A model generated the notes under the pieces. The model had not been told where the DNA came from, ran no database searches, and worked only from the letters and a program-made list of their open reading frames with translations. A stretch of 64,000 nucleotides of DNA from Micromonospora wenchangensis (GTDB taxonomy: Bacteria; Actinomycetota; Actinomycetes; Mycobacteriales; Micromonosporaceae). Positions 53,877 to 63,064 of the stretch are shown here, piece after piece (the stretch's first letter is position 1; every line of letters begins with the position of its first letter). Position numbers and translations under genes: made by a program. The stretch covers positions 86,986 to 150,985 of the forward strand of contig NZ_MZMV01000012.1 of NCBI RefSeq assembly GCF_002210435.1. Reading direction: 5' to 3'.

Positions 53877-56245
53877 TCCGGGAACGCGCCTACCCGGTCG
53901 AGCCGTGGCACATCCGGGAGACCCGCCTCGACATGGACGTGCTGGCCCAGTCCGAGTCGGTGTTCGCGCTCTCCAACGGCCACATCGGGCTGCGCGGCAA
54001 CCTCGACGAGGGCGAACCGCACGGCCTGCCCGGCACCTACCTCAACTCGTTCTACGAGCTGCGTCCGCTGCCGTACGCGGAGGCCGGGTTCGGGTTCCCC
54101 GAGTCGGGGCAGACCATCGTCAACGTCACCAACGGCAAGCTGATCCGGCTGCTCGTCGACGACGAACCGCTCGACCTGCGCTACGGCGAGCTGCTCAGCC
54201 ACGAACGGGTCCTCGACCTGCGGGCCGGCACCCTGCACCGGGAGATGCACTGGCGCTCGCCCGCCGGCCGGGAGGTGAAGGTCCGCAGCACCCGGCTGGT
54301 CTCCTTCACCCAACGGTCGGTCGCCGCGATCCACTACGAGGTGGAGGCGGTCAGCGGCCCGCTGCGGCTGATCCTCCAGTCCGAGCTGGTCGCCAACGAG
54401 AACCTGCCGGCGCAGAGCCGCGACCCCCGGGTCGCCGCCGTGCTGGAGTCGCCGTTGCAGGCCGAGGAGGAGCTGACCACCGACGACGGCGGGCTGCTCA
54501 TCCACCGCACCAAGGTCAGCGGGCTGCGGGTGGCCGCCGGCATGGGCCACGACGTGGACGCCCCGGGCCGGACCACCCTCGAATCCGAGGGGTACGAGGA
54601 CTGGGTCCGGACCACCATCGGCTGCGTGCTCCAGCCCGGCGAGACGATACGGGTGGTCAAGTACCTCGCGTACGGCTGGTCCAGCCGACGCTCGCTGCCC
54701 GCGCTGCGTGACCAGGTCGGCGCGGCGCTCGCCGCCGCCCGGCTGACCGGCTGGGACGGGCTGCACCGGGAGCAGCGCGAATACCTCGACGGGTTCTGGG
54801 ACGCCGCCGACGTCCGGGTCGAGGGGGACCCGGAGGTGCAGCAGGCCGTCCGGTTCGGACTGTTCCACGTGCTCCAGGCCGGGGCGCGGGCCGAACGCCG
54901 GCCGATCTCCGCCAAGGGGCTGACCGGTCCCGGCTACGACGGGCACGCGTTCTGGGACACCGAGATGTTCGTGCTGCCGGTGTTGACGTACACCCAGCCG
55001 GGCGCGGTCCGCGACGCCCTGTACTGGCGGCACGCCACCCTGGAGCAGGCCCGGGAGCGGGCCCGGATGTTGAACCTGGCCGGCGCGGCGTTCCCGTGGC
55101 GCACGATCGAGGGGCCGGAGTCGTCGGCGTACTGGCCGGCCGGCACCGCCGCCTTCCACATCGCCGCCGACATCGCCGACGCGTTGCGCCGCTACGTCCT
55201 GGTCACCGGCGACGAGCAGCTCGAACGGGACATCGGCCTGGAACTGCTGGTGGAGACGGCCCGGCTGTGGCGTTCGCTGGGCCACCACGACCGGTACGGC
55301 CGGTTCCACATCGACGGGGTGACCGGCCCCGACGAGTACACCGCCGTCAAGAACGACAACATCTACACCAACCTGATGGCGCAGCGGAACCTGCTCACCG
55401 CCGCCGACTGCGCGATGCGCCTGCGCGACGAGGCCCTCGACCTCGGGGTGTCCGAGGAGGAGGCGGCCGAGTGGCGGGACGCCGCCACCGCCATGCACAT
55501 CCCGTACGACGAGGATCTCGACGTGCACGAGCAGGTGGAGGGATTCACCCGGCTCCAGGAGTGGGACTTCGCGCACACCCCGACCGAGAAGTACCCGCTG
55601 CTGCTGCACTACCCGTACTTCGACCTGTACCGCAAGCAGGTGGTCAAGCAGGCCGACCTGGTGCTGGCCATGCACTGGCGGGGGGACGCCTTCACCGAAC
55701 CGCAGAAGCTGCGCAACTTCCTCTACTACGAGCGGCGTACCGTGCGGGACTCGTCCCTGTCGGCGTGCACCCAGGCGGTGCTCGCGGCCGAGGTGGGCCA
55801 CCCCGAGCTGGCGCACAGCTACCTGCGGGAAGCCGCGCTGATGGACCTGCACGACCTCAACGAGAACACCCGCGACGGCGTGCACATGGCGTCGCTGGCG
55901 GGGGCCTGGATCGCGTTGGTGGCCGGGTTCGGCGGGCTGCGCGACCACGACGGCGAGCTGTCGTTCGCCCCCCGGCTGTCCAGCCGGTTGAGCCGGTTGG
56001 AGTTCTCGTTGCAGTGGCGGGGGATGCGGCTGCGGGTGGACGTCCGGCCGCACCAGACGACGTACTCGCTGCGTAACGGGGGTCCGGACACGGTGGTGGA
56101 GCTGCGGCACCACGGCGAGACCGTCCGGGTGACCTCCGCCGCCCCGGTGACCGTGCCGGTGCCGCAGCGCCACGGGAACGGCCCGGCACCGGAACAGCCG
56201 CCCGGCCGGGCCCCGCTGCTGCGCCTGCCCGAGTCCCCCGGCTGA
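53873..56245 (+). CDS. GH65 disaccharide phosphorylase (maltose/kojibiose/trehalose type)
   Basis: 790 aa from ATG 53873. N-terminal beta-sandwich ([36 protein letters not shown] opening), then the (alpha/alpha)6 barrel with [15 protein letters not shown], and the general acid Glu in [18 protein letters not shown] (about residue 488). It splits an alpha-linked glucose disaccharide with phosphate, yielding beta-glucose-1-phosphate and glucose. The exact disaccharide cannot be told from motifs. Followed by a loopless palindrome terminator. Confidence 0.95.
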   Translation: MIRERAYPVEPWHIRETRLDMDVLAQSESVFALSNGHIGLRGNLDEGEPHGLPGTYLNSFYELRPLPYAEAGFGFPESGQTIVNVTNGKLIRLLVDDEPLDLRYGELLSHERVLDLRAGTLHREMHWRSPAGREVKVRSTRLVSFTQRSVAAIHYEVEAVSGPLRLILQSELVANENLPAQSRDPRVAAVLESPLQAEEELTTDDGGLLIHRTKVSGLRVAAGMGHDVDAPGRTTLESEGYEDWVRTTIGCVLQPGETIRVVKYLAYGWSSRRSLPALRDQVGAALAAARLTGWDGLHREQREYLDGFWDAADVRVEGDPEVQQAVRFGLFHVLQAGARAERRPISAKGLTGPGYDGHAFWDTEMFVLPVLTYTQPGAVRDALYWRHATLEQARERARMLNLAGAAFPWRTIEGPESSAYWPAGTAAFHIAADIADALRRYVLVTGDEQLERDIGLELLVETARLWRSLGHHDRYGRFHIDGVTGPDEYTAVKNDNIYTNLMAQRNLLTAADCAMRLRDEALDLGVSEEEAAEWRDAATAMHIPYDEDLDVHEQVEGFTRLQEWDFAHTPTEKYPLLLHYPYFDLYRKQVVKQADLVLAMHWRGDAFTEPQKLRNFLYYERRTVRDSSLSACTQAVLAAEVGHPELAHSYLREAALMDLHDLNENTRDGVHMASLAGAWIALVAGFGGLRDHDGELSFAPRLSSRLSRLEFSLQWRGMRLRVDVRPHQTTYSLRNGGPDTVVELRHHGETVRVTSAAPVTVPVPQRHGNGPAPEQPPGRAPLLRLPESPG

Positions 56246-56251
56246 CCCCGC

Positions 56252-56289
56252 CGCAGGGTCGTCGTCGCGGCCGCGACGACGACCCTGCG
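56252..56289 (+). terminator. 38-bp loopless palindrome after the GH65 gene
   Basis: Perfect 19-bp arms meet at CGCGG|CCGCG (outer CGCAGGGTCG). It begins 7 nt past the GH65 stop and faces the convergent small gene. Same architecture as 35157-35194. Confidence 0.8.
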
Positions 56290-56308
56290 CCCGTAACTGA
56301 TCGGCGGG

Positions 56309-56488
56309 TCAGAACTGGGGGCCGTTGGAGGGACGGCCGCCGGCGTCGCGCGGGGCGACCGCCCGAGGGTCCTCGGGGGTACGCGCCTGCGCCGCCTCGT
56401 CCGCCCAGTCGGGCTCGTGCCCGGTGTCCGGTTCGGGGCGGTCCTGCTCGATGGTCCGGGTCTGCTGACGTGCCTTCCGCTTGGCCAT
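56309..56488 (-). CDS. Short hydrophilic protein, unknown function
   Basis: 59 aa from ATG 56488, with GAGG upstream. Basic start (MAKRKARQQTRTIEQD) and acidic, Pro-rich tail; probably disordered, with no recognised domain. It lies downstream of the thioredoxin gene (95-bp gap) and may be part of that transcript. Confidence 0.6.
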   Translation of the reverse strand: MAKRKARQQTRTIEQDRPEPDTGHEPDWADEAAQARTPEDPRAVAPRDAGGRPSNGPQF

Positions 56489-56583
56489 GGCGAACCTCGT
56501 GATCCGTGCGGGGCGCGGCTGCGCCGGTGTCCCGCGCGTGTTCCCGCCGGAAACCCCCGCAAACCGGTGCCGGGCGGGGCCGG

Positions 56584-56931
56584 TCAGGTGTCGAGGTGGC
56601 GGGCGAAGGCGAGGCGCAGGTGGTTCTTCGGGCGGGCGCCGACGATCGAGCCGGCCACCTGCCCGCCGACGAACACCAGCATGGTGGGCAGCGACATCAC
56701 CCCGTACGCCCGGGTGGTGGCGGGGTTCGCGTCGGTGTCCAGGGCGACCACCCGCAGCCGGTCGCCGAACTCCCCGGCCAGCTCGGCGAGGTGCCGGGAG
56801 GTGCCCACGCAGGGCGGGCACCAGTCCGCCCAGAAGTCGACCACCACCGGCCGGTCGGCGGCCAGCACCGTGTCGGCGAAGGTGGCGTCGGTGACCGCGG
56901 TCAACCGGTGCGCTGCCGTGTCCTGAGGCAT
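56584..56931 (-). CDS. Thioredoxin with WCPPC active site
   Basis: 115 aa from ATG 56931. RPVVVDFWADWCPPCVGTSRHLAELAGEF is the thioredoxin active site, with Pro in place of the canonical Gly (WCGPC); the cis-Pro loop is MSLPTMLVF. It reduces disulphides. The start overlaps the end of the merR gene by 31 nt, so it is cotranscribed with its likely regulator. Confidence 0.93.
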   Translation of the reverse strand: MPQDTAAHRLTAVTDATFADTVLAADRPVVVDFWADWCPPCVGTSRHLAELAGEFGDRLRVVALDTDANPATTRAYGVMSLPTMLVFVGGQVAGSIVGARPKNHLRLAFARHLDT

Positions 56932-57293
56932 GTTTCCTCCCGTTGTGCGATGGCCTGGGTGAGCTGGTCGTGCAGCCGGCGGCGGACCGTGCCGAGCCGG
57001 TCGAGGTAGGCGTCCACCTCGGCCAGCTTGCGGCGCAGCACCGCCACCGAGTCGGGGCAGACGTCCCCGGAGGCGTGACCGGCCCGCAGGCAGGCCACGA
57101 AGGGCCGGATGTCGTCGAGGCCGAAGCCGACCGCCAGCAGCGCCCGGATCTCGTGCACCACCCGCAGTTCGGCCTCGTCGTACACCCGGTAGCCGTTGGC
57201 CGAGCGGCGCGGCCGGACCAACCCGTGTGTCTCGTAGTACCGCAGCGTGCGGGTGCTCGTGCCGGCCCGCTGCGCCAGTTCGCCGATCAGCAT
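56901..57293 (-). CDS. MerR-family transcriptional regulator
   Basis: 130 aa from ATG 57293. IGELAQRAGTSTRTLRYYETHGLVRPRRSANGYRVYDEAEL is the MerR winged helix. Cys in FVACLRAGHASGDVCPDS could sense thiol stress or a metal. It should bend and align the 19-bp-spacer promoter just upstream, which also drives thioredoxin. Confidence 0.93.
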   Translation of the reverse strand: MLIGELAQRAGTSTRTLRYYETHGLVRPRRSANGYRVYDEAELRVVHEIRALLAVGFGLDDIRPFVACLRAGHASGDVCPDSVAVLRRKLAEVDAYLDRLGTVRRRLHDQLTQAIAQREETCLRTRQRTG

Positions 57294-57324
57294 CCCGACC
57301 TCCCCGGCGGCGTCTCCCGGCGTC

Positions 57325-57355
57325 ACGCTAGACCTTGTCGCCGGTGTCAAGGCAA
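57325..57355 (-). promoter_or_regulatory. MerR-type promoter with 19-bp spacer
   Basis: On the minus strand -35 TTGCCT (57355-57350) and -10 TAGCGT (57330-57325) are separated by 19 bp, as in MerR-activated promoters. The spacer carries a dyad with CCTTG/CAAGG arms (57333-57352). Confidence 0.75.
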
Positions 57356-57419
57356 CGGGTGAGAGCGGCCCCCGGGCGGGTAACCGCCACCGGCCGGCGA
57401 GCGGGAAGGGGCAACCACC

Positions 57420-58076
57420 ATGGGGGTACGCGCCGAGGCGACGGTGTCGCTGGGGGAGGTCAGGCTGCCGGCGGACGTCGACGGGCCGGACGACGCGACG
57501 GGGGTGGTGCTCTTCGCCCACGGCAGCGGCAGCTCCCGACACAGCCCGCGCAACGTGGCGGTGGCCCGGGTGCTCCAGCGTCGCCGGTTGGTGACCGTGC
57601 TGGTGGACCTGCTCACCGCCGAGGAGGACGCGGTCGACGCCCGGACCGCGCAGTGGCGCTTCGACATCGACCTGCTGGCCGACCGGCTCACCGGCACCCT
57701 CGACTGGCTCGCCGCCGAGCCCACGCTGGGCCGGCTGCCGGTCGGCCTGTTCGGGGCGAGCACCGGGGCCGCCGCCGCCCTGGTGGCCGCCGCCGCCCGC
57801 CCGCAGCGGGTCGCCGCCGTGGTGTCCCGGGGCGGCCGGCCGGATCTGGCCGGCCCCGCCCTGTCCGGGGTACGCGCTCCGACGCTGCTGCTGGTGGGCG
57901 GCCTCGACGATCAGGTGATCACGATGAACGAGCAGGCCGCCGAGGTGCTCGCCGCCCCGCGCGAACTGCGCGTGGTGCCCGGTGCGGGTCACCTCTTCGA
58001 GGAGCCCGGCACGCTCGACCAGGTGGCCGACGCCGCCGCCGACTGGTTCACCCACCACCTCCCGGTCCCGGCCTGA
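57420..58076 (+). CDS. Dienelactone-hydrolase-type alpha/beta hydrolase
   Basis: 218 aa from ATG 57420, divergent from the merR gene. VVLFAHGSGSSRHSPRN, nucleophile elbow GLFGASTGAAAAL (Gly-x-Ser-x-Gly with Ser), Asp in LVGGLDDQVI and His in GAGHLFEEPG give a full catalytic triad. Such proteins are often fused to phosphoribosyltransferases in actinobacteria; here it is alone. Substrate unknown. Confidence 0.9.
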   Translation: MGVRAEATVSLGEVRLPADVDGPDDATGVVLFAHGSGSSRHSPRNVAVARVLQRRRLVTVLVDLLTAEEDAVDARTAQWRFDIDLLADRLTGTLDWLAAEPTLGRLPVGLFGASTGAAAALVAAAARPQRVAAVVSRGGRPDLAGPALSGVRAPTLLLVGGLDDQVITMNEQAAEVLAAPRELRVVPGAGHLFEEPGTLDQVADAAADWFTHHLPVPA

Positions 58077-58095
58077 CCGTCCCGGCAGGGCGATG

Positions 58096-58157
58096 CGCAC
58101 GGGGGGCGATCTTGCGGTATCCGAGCGCTCGGATACCGCAACATCGCCCCCCGTGCG
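58096..58157. repeat. 62-nt palindromic repeat, family 2, copy B
   Basis: Centred on TCCGAGCGCTCGGA, with a single mismatched pair over 31 pairs; outer arm GCACGGGGGGCGAT. It lies 20 nt past the hydrolase stop and faces the convergent AI-2E gene. Shares core and outer arm with 31419-31476. Confidence 0.88.
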
Positions 58158-58186
58158 ACGATCTTGGCGGACGGACGGACGACGGG

Positions 58187-59353
58187 TCAGGCCGGGGTGG
58201 CGGGGCGTTCGTCGCGGCGGTGGTGGGGGCGGTCGGCCGGTGGTGCCGAGGCGACCTGCTCCCGGTGCCGCTGGACGGTGTCGACCACCCGGTAGGCGAC
58301 CGCCGCGATCGGCACCGACACGAAGGCCCCGGCGATGCCGGCGATCAGCGTGCCCGCCGTGACCACCACCAGGATCACCGCCGGGTGCAACTGCACCTGC
58401 CGCTTCATGATCAACGGTTCCAGCAGGTTGCCCTCGACCTGCTGGACGGCGATCACCGCAGCCAGCACCAGCAGCGCCGTGGTCGGCCCGTTCGCGGCCA
58501 ACGCCACCAGGACGGCGACCGCTCCGGCCACCGTCGCCCCGATGATCGGCACGAACCCGCCGAGGAAGGTGATCAGGGCCAGCGGCAGCGCCAACGGCAC
58601 CCCGAGCAGCACCAGCGCCAGCCCGATCCCGATCGCGTCGATGGCCGCGATGATCATCGTGCCCCGGCTGTACGAGCCGAGGGTGCGCCAGCCGACCCGG
58701 CCCGCCTCGGCGGCCACCGTACGGTTCGGCCCGGTCATCCGGCGCAGCACCCAGTGCCACATCGACCGGCCGTCCTTGAGCAGGAAGAACAGCAGCACCA
58801 GGGCGAGCAGGGTGGAACCGAGCGCCTCGGCCGCCGTACGGGCCCCGCCGACCGGGTCGGGGGTGCTGCCGCCCAGCCCGTCGCGGACCTGCCCGATCAG
58901 CTTGTCGAGTTGGGTGTCACTGACGGGCAGGGTCTCGGTGACGAAGTCCCGGGAGCGTTGCAGCCCCTCGTCGAGCTGCTGGCTCAGCTCGCCGAACTGG
59001 GCGGCCGTCAGGTTCCACACCAGCACCCCCACGCCGACCAGCACCCCGAGCAGCAGCAGGACGCTCAGCAGCGCGGCGGGCGCGGCCGGTACCCGCAGCC
59101 GGCGCAGGGCCAACAGCACCGGGTCGAGCAGCGCGGTGAGGAAGAAGGTGACCGCCACCGCGATCGCCAGCGGCGCGAGCAGCACCGCCACCCGGCCCAG
59201 CAGGTAGCAGCCGAACACCACGACCACCAGGCAGGCGCTCCACACCACCGCCGTACGGACCAGCCAGGGCAGCGCCGCCCAGGCCTGCCGTGGGCTGGGG
59301 CGGGCGCCCGCAGCCGTCACCTCGGGCGTACGCCCGGCACCGTCCTCGGCCAC
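58187..59353 (-). CDS. AI-2E family transporter (YdiK/PerM type)
   Basis: 388 aa from GTG 59353 behind GAGGAGG. About eight helices with LLALVLLFFLLKDG, GGFVPIIGATVAGAVAVLVAL and the VQQVEGNLLEPLIMKRQVQLHP signature loop. The name reflects TqsA; most members have unknown cargo. His/Arg-rich C-terminal tail in the cytoplasm. Confidence 0.92.
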   Translation of the reverse strand: MAEDGAGRTPEVTAAGARPSPRQAWAALPWLVRTAVVWSACLVVVVFGCYLLGRVAVLLAPLAIAVAVTFFLTALLDPVLLALRRLRVPAAPAALLSVLLLLGVLVGVGVLVWNLTAAQFGELSQQLDEGLQRSRDFVTETLPVSDTQLDKLIGQVRDGLGGSTPDPVGGARTAAEALGSTLLALVLLFFLLKDGRSMWHWVLRRMTGPNRTVAAEAGRVGWRTLGSYSRGTMIIAAIDAIGIGLALVLLGVPLALPLALITFLGGFVPIIGATVAGAVAVLVALAANGPTTALLVLAAVIAVQQVEGNLLEPLIMKRQVQLHPAVILVVVTAGTLIAGIAGAFVSVPIAAVAYRVVDTVQRHREQVASAPPADRPHHRRDERPATPA

Positions 59354-59584
59354 GTCGGTTCCTCCTCGGTCTCGGCGGGGTCGATACCCGACCGGGTCGA
59401 CCGTGACACCCGGTGGCTCAACGCCGTGCCGGCCACCGGGTTCCGTTCAGGACGGTCGTTGCCGGACGGTGCCGCCCGCAGGACGACGCCCCGGCCCGCC
59501 CGCTGCCGCCGCCCCGGGGCGCGCTGCGGCGTTTGCGGTCGGGCGGGCGGGGAACGCAGCAGGTCGAGGATGAGGAGGGACACG

Positions 59585-59767
59585 ATGAGCGACTTCATGA
59601 ACAAGGCCAAGGACTTCGCGGACAAGCACGACAAGCAGGTCGACCAGGGCCTGGACAAGGCCGGCGACTACGCCGACAAGCGGACCGGCGGCAGGTACGA
59701 CGAGCAGATCGACAAGGGTGTCGACGCGGCGCAGGCGCGCACCGGTGAGGGCGACCAGGGTCGCTGA
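59585..59767 (+). CDS. MT0933-type antitoxin-like protein
   Basis: 60 aa from ATG 59585, with GGATGAGGAGGG upstream. MSDFMNKAKDFADKHDKQVDQGLDKAGDYADKRTGGRYDEQIDKG is the short charged helical family PF14013-like, named antitoxin from Rv0909. No toxin gene is next to it, so a toxin-antitoxin role is doubtful; stress or DNA/ion-binding roles are equally possible. Confidence 0.88.
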   Translation: MSDFMNKAKDFADKHDKQVDQGLDKAGDYADKRTGGRYDEQIDKGVDAAQARTGEGDQGR

Positions 59768-59858
59768 GCCGTTCCGACTGCCGGGTCACCCGAACGGGGT
59801 GGCCCGGCATCGTCGTGTCAAGGTCTGGTCACCTCTGGTAAGGATCGAGGACTCTCGC

Positions 59859-59883
59859 TACTATCCGCAGTCATGACATGACT
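59859..59883 (+). promoter_or_regulatory. Promoter with operator-like dyad before the P450 gene
   Basis: TACTAT (59859-59864) is a good -10 box. The perfect dyad AGTCATG-A-CATGACT (59869-59883) overlaps the expected transcription start, so a repressor could block the P450-ferredoxin operon. Confidence 0.5.
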
Positions 59884-59951
59884 CACCGTCGGGTCGTGTG
59901 GGTGGACCGGCCCGCGACTGCGCAGGCCGTCGACGAGAGGGAGCATCCCCG

Positions 59952-61163
59952 GTGACCGAGACGACGACGCACACCACGAGCGCCCGGCCGTATCCGTTCA
60001 GCGAGCCGTACCGGCTCGACATTGACCCCCTCTTCGCCGGGCTGCGCCGCGACGAGCCGCTGGTCCGGGTGCAACTCCCGTTCGGGGAGCCGGCCTGGCT
60101 CGCCACCCGGCACGCCGACGTGCGCACCGTGCTGGGTGATCCCCGGTTCAGTCGGGCCGCCGCCGTCGGCCGGGACGAGCCACGCAGCTTCCCCCACCAG
60201 TGGGACGTCGGCATCATCGGGATGGACCCGCCCGAGCACAGCCGGTTGCGCCGGTTGGTGGCCAAGGCGTTCACCGCCCGGCGGGTCGAGGAACTGCGCC
60301 CGCGTACCCGGGAACTGGCCGACGAACTGGTGACCGGGATGATCGCCGCCGGGTCGCCGGCCGACCTGGTCGCCCACGTCGCCACCCCGCTGCCGATCCG
60401 GGTCATCTGCGACCTGCTCGGGGTGCCGGTCGCCGACCAGGACCGGTTCCACACCTGGTCCGAGGCGATCGTGTCGACCACCTCGCTGCGGCCGGAGGTC
60501 GCGCGGAGCTACATCGACCAACTGCTGTCGTACATGGCGGGGCTGATCGCCCAGCGGCGGGTGACCCCCACCGACGACCTGATCGGGGCGATGGTCCGGG
60601 CCCGCGACGAGAACGCCGACCGGCTCACCGAGAACGAGGTGGTGCACCTGGCGGCGGGGCTGCTGGCTGCCGGCCACGAGACCACCGTGACCCAGATTCC
60701 CAACCTGGTCTACGTCCTGCTCACCGAACCGGACGTCTGGCAACGGCTGGTCGACGAGCCGTCGCTGGTGCCGTCCGCCGTGGAGGAACTGCTGCGTTTC
60801 ATCCCGCTCGGTGCCAGCGCCGTGTTCGCCAGGTACGCCCTGGAGGACGTCGAGCTCGGCGGGGTGCTGGTCCGCGCCGGTGAGCCGGTGTTGGCCTCCA
60901 TTCCCTCGGCCAACCGGGACGAGACCGTCTTCCCCGACGCCGACCGCCTCGACCTCGACCGGGAGACGAACCCGCACCTCGCCTTCGGGCACGGCCCGCA
61001 CCACTGCATCGGGGCCCAACTGGCCCGGATGGAATTCCAGGTGGTCCTGGAGACGCTGCTGAACCGCACCCCGGGCCTGCGGCTGGCGGAGCCTCCGGCG
61101 GCCCTGACCTGGAAGAGGGGCCTGTTGGTCCGGGGCCTGACGGCGTTGCCCGTGAGCTGGTAG
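59952..61163 (+). CDS. Cytochrome P450 monooxygenase
   Basis: 403 aa from GTG 59952. I-helix AAGLLAAGHETTVTQ (the oxygen-activating Thr), K-helix ELLRF (ExxR), the meander, and heme-binding FGHGPHHCIGAQLAR with the Cys ligand. A typical class I bacterial P450 of the CYP107/CYP105-like size, taking electrons from the ferredoxin 8-17 bp downstream. Substrate unknown; no biosynthetic cluster is around it. Confidence 0.96.
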   Translation: MTETTTHTTSARPYPFSEPYRLDIDPLFAGLRRDEPLVRVQLPFGEPAWLATRHADVRTVLGDPRFSRAAAVGRDEPRSFPHQWDVGIIGMDPPEHSRLRRLVAKAFTARRVEELRPRTRELADELVTGMIAAGSPADLVAHVATPLPIRVICDLLGVPVADQDRFHTWSEAIVSTTSLRPEVARSYIDQLLSYMAGLIAQRRVTPTDDLIGAMVRARDENADRLTENEVVHLAAGLLAAGHETTVTQIPNLVYVLLTEPDVWQRLVDEPSLVPSAVEELLRFIPLGASAVFARYALEDVELGGVLVRAGEPVLASIPSANRDETVFPDADRLDLDRETNPHLAFGHGPHHCIGAQLARMEFQVVLETLLNRTPGLRLAEPPAALTWKRGLLVRGLTALPVSW

Positions 61164-61179
61164 CGAAAGGATGGGGCAG

Positions 61180-61410
61180 ATGGGGGAGAGCGGCTGGCGG
61201 GTGCACGTGGATCCGACCCGGTGCATCGGGGCGGGGATCTGCGCGAGCTACGCCCCGGCCCACTTCGTCCTGGTGGACGGGTTGTCCCGGCCGGTGACCG
61301 AACGGATCGAACCGGCGGACGCGGTGCTGGACGCCGCCGAGTCCTGCCCGATGGAGGCGATCGTGGTGTCCGACGCGGGGGACGGCAGCCGGGTCGCCCC
61401 GGAACCGTGA
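61180..61410 (+). CDS. 3Fe-4S ferredoxin, electron donor to the P450
   Basis: 76 aa from ATG 61180, which has AAAGGA 8-9 nt upstream; ATG 61171 is an alternative adding three residues. RCIGAGICASYAPAHF and SCPMEAIVV give three Cys ligands, with Ala at the fourth cluster position (CIGAGICA), as in P450 ferredoxins. It shuttles electrons from a ferredoxin reductase encoded elsewhere. Confidence 0.93.
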   Translation: MGESGWRVHVDPTRCIGAGICASYAPAHFVLVDGLSRPVTERIEPADAVLDAAESCPMEAIVVSDAGDGSRVAPEP

Positions 61411-61418
61411 CCGGACGC

Positions 61419-61456
61419 GGTGGTCACCTCCGGCGGGTTACCCGGAGGTGACCACC
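61419..61456. terminator. Bidirectional terminator
   Basis: 15-bp perfect arms GGTGGTCACCTCCGG / CCGGAGGTGACCACC with an 8-nt loop between the convergent ferredoxin (61410) and hemerythrin (61465) ends. Confidence 0.8.
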
Positions 61457-61464
61457 GTCGACGG

Positions 61465-62067
61465 TCAGTCCTGCCCGTCGTGCAGCTCGGCCCGGGTGGT
61501 CGGCCGTCCGCTCAGCGTGTCCCGGATCCGGTCGACCAACCCGGTGCCGGGGTTGAGTAGCCGGTTCGCCGGTGGGTGGTCCGGTGCGCCGGGATGGGGG
61601 CGGGTCGGCAGGTGCCCCTTCGCCGCCCGCACCCGGTCGGCCAGCTCCACCAGCTCCTCGTGGGCGACCGCCGCCCGCAGCCGGGGGAACAGCTCCGACT
61701 CCTCCTCCCGTACGTGGTGCCGGATGGTCTTCGCCAGGTGGCTGATCAACGGCTCGAAGCGGGCGTCGGACGGGTCCAGCGGCTCCAGTTCCTTCAGCGT
61801 CCGCTCGGCGGCGGCGTGTTCGGCGATCTCGTGTTCGGCGAGCTGGTCGCCGTCGGGCAGGGCCCGCCGGGCGGTCGGGTAGACGTACATCTCCTCGGCC
61901 ACCGCGTGCCGGACCAGCTCGGCGATCAGCACGTCGGCCAGCCGGCGGCGGTGTTCGGCGGTGCCCTGCGGGTTCTCCAGCTCCACGAAGATCGCCTCGA
62001 TCTCGTGGTGGTCGGCGGTCAGGACGTCCACCACGTCCTGAGCCGTGGTGGCCTGTAGGTCGCTCAT
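61465..62067 (-). CDS. Hemerythrin-domain protein
   Basis: 200 aa from ATG 62067, with AAGGGG upstream. A four-helix bundle with di-iron ligands: LTADHHEIEAIF, LVRHAVAEEMYVYP, LAEHEIAEHAAAE and TIRHHVREEESELFPRLR. The family binds O2, NO or iron. Cytoplasmic (no signal); Pro-rich C-terminus. Single gene. Confidence 0.93.
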   Translation of the reverse strand: MSDLQATTAQDVVDVLTADHHEIEAIFVELENPQGTAEHRRRLADVLIAELVRHAVAEEMYVYPTARRALPDGDQLAEHEIAEHAAAERTLKELEPLDPSDARFEPLISHLAKTIRHHVREEESELFPRLRAAVAHEELVELADRVRAAKGHLPTRPHPGAPDHPPANRLLNPGTGLVDRIRDTLSGRPTTRAELHDGQD

Positions 62068-62241
62068 CTCGGTGCCCCTTACCGGTTGCGGACGGATCGG
62101 CTCCTGGCGGGGCCTGTACCCACCGCCGGCCCCGCGAACCCACCACCGTCGATGAGCTGCCACCGGTCGACCCGCCCGCCGGTCGGCGGCGGTGAGCGAT
62201 CCGTCCGGCGCGCGCCGGCCGGCCCGTCGCGCCGGTTCGTC

Positions 62242-62667
62242 CTATTCGGACGCGGGCGGCGGGAGGGAGCCGAGCAGGCGGGTCACCCCGATCTCGATGA
62301 CCACCCGCTCCGGGTTCGGGCGCGGCGGGCGGTAGCGCTCGGCGTACCGGCGTTCGGCCTCGGCGACGGCGGCGGCGTCGGTCCGCAGCACCGCCCGGCC
62401 CTCGATGGTCAGCCACCAGCGGCCGTCGAGGTGACAGGCCGACACCGGGACCCCCGCCGCACCGGCGGCGGCGACGTACCGGGCCTTGGCCGAACCGGCG
62501 GACGTGATCACCCGGGCCAGCCCGGCCGCCGGATCGTAGGTCAACCCGACCGGTACGACGTGCGGCGTGCCGTCGGGCCGCAGGGTGGTCAGCGTGGCCA
62601 GGTGCCGCTCACGGCAGAACGTGAGGACCCGCTCGTCGTACGGGTCCAACCGATGCCTGCCGGCCAT
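62242..62667 (-). CDS. PPOX-class pyridoxamine-phosphate-oxidase-like protein
   Basis: 141 aa from ATG 62667, which places it 47 bp past the DUF1232 stop rather than overlapping it. ERHLATLTTLRPDGTPHVVPVGLTYD, SGSAKARYVAAA-like loop and RWWLTIEGRAVLR mark the F420/FMN split barrel. Substrate unknown. Confidence 0.87.
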   Translation of the reverse strand: MAGRHRLDPYDERVLTFCRERHLATLTTLRPDGTPHVVPVGLTYDPAAGLARVITSAGSAKARYVAAAGAAGVPVSACHLDGRWWLTIEGRAVLRTDAAAVAEAERRYAERYRPPRPNPERVVIEIGVTRLLGSLPPPASE

Positions 62668-62713
62668 GTCCGTCCCCCGTCCCAGGACCGGCGTGGGCCC
62701 GGCCCGGCCCCGA

Positions 62714-63064
62714 TCATGACACGATCTGGCGGGACTGGCCCGGACCGGGCGGGACACCCGTCCGGCCGGGTTGACCGGGCAGGCCGCGACCGGCGGCCCG
62801 GCGTCGGTGGGCCAAGCGGGTCAGGTAGATCAACACGCCGGCCAGCACGCCCATGTCGTCCAGGTAGATCGGGTCGGGCAGGAGGTCGACCGGGCAGATC
62901 GTGTAGATCAGCGCGCCGTAGAACGCCACGTTGCCGCTCACGCCGAGCGTGCCGAGCAGCCGTCGGGTGCGCACCACCCGTACCGCCAGCAGGACCGCGC
63001 CGACCAGTGTCGCCAGCGCCAGGATCGCACCGACCACGACGAGCGCCCACATCTCCCGGGACAT
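62714..63064 (-). CDS. DUF1232 (YkvA-like) membrane protein
   Basis: 116 aa from ATG 63064. First helix MWALVVVGAILALATLVGAVLL; the DUF1232 core is ALIYTICPVDLLPDPIYLDDMGVLAGVLIYLTRL. The C-terminal 30 residues are Gly/Pro-rich. Role unknown. Confidence 0.88.
   Translation of the reverse strand: MSREMWALVVVGAILALATLVGAVLLAVRVVRTRRLLGTLGVSGNVAFYGALIYTICPVDLLPDPIYLDDMGVLAGVLIYLTRLAHRRRAAGRGLPGQPGRTGVPPGPGQSRQIVS

Noticed and set aside
57982..58362. Open frame across the family-2 repeat between convergent genes
   Set aside because: Begins inside the hydrolase gene and crosses the palindrome; Arg/Pro-rich with no domain.
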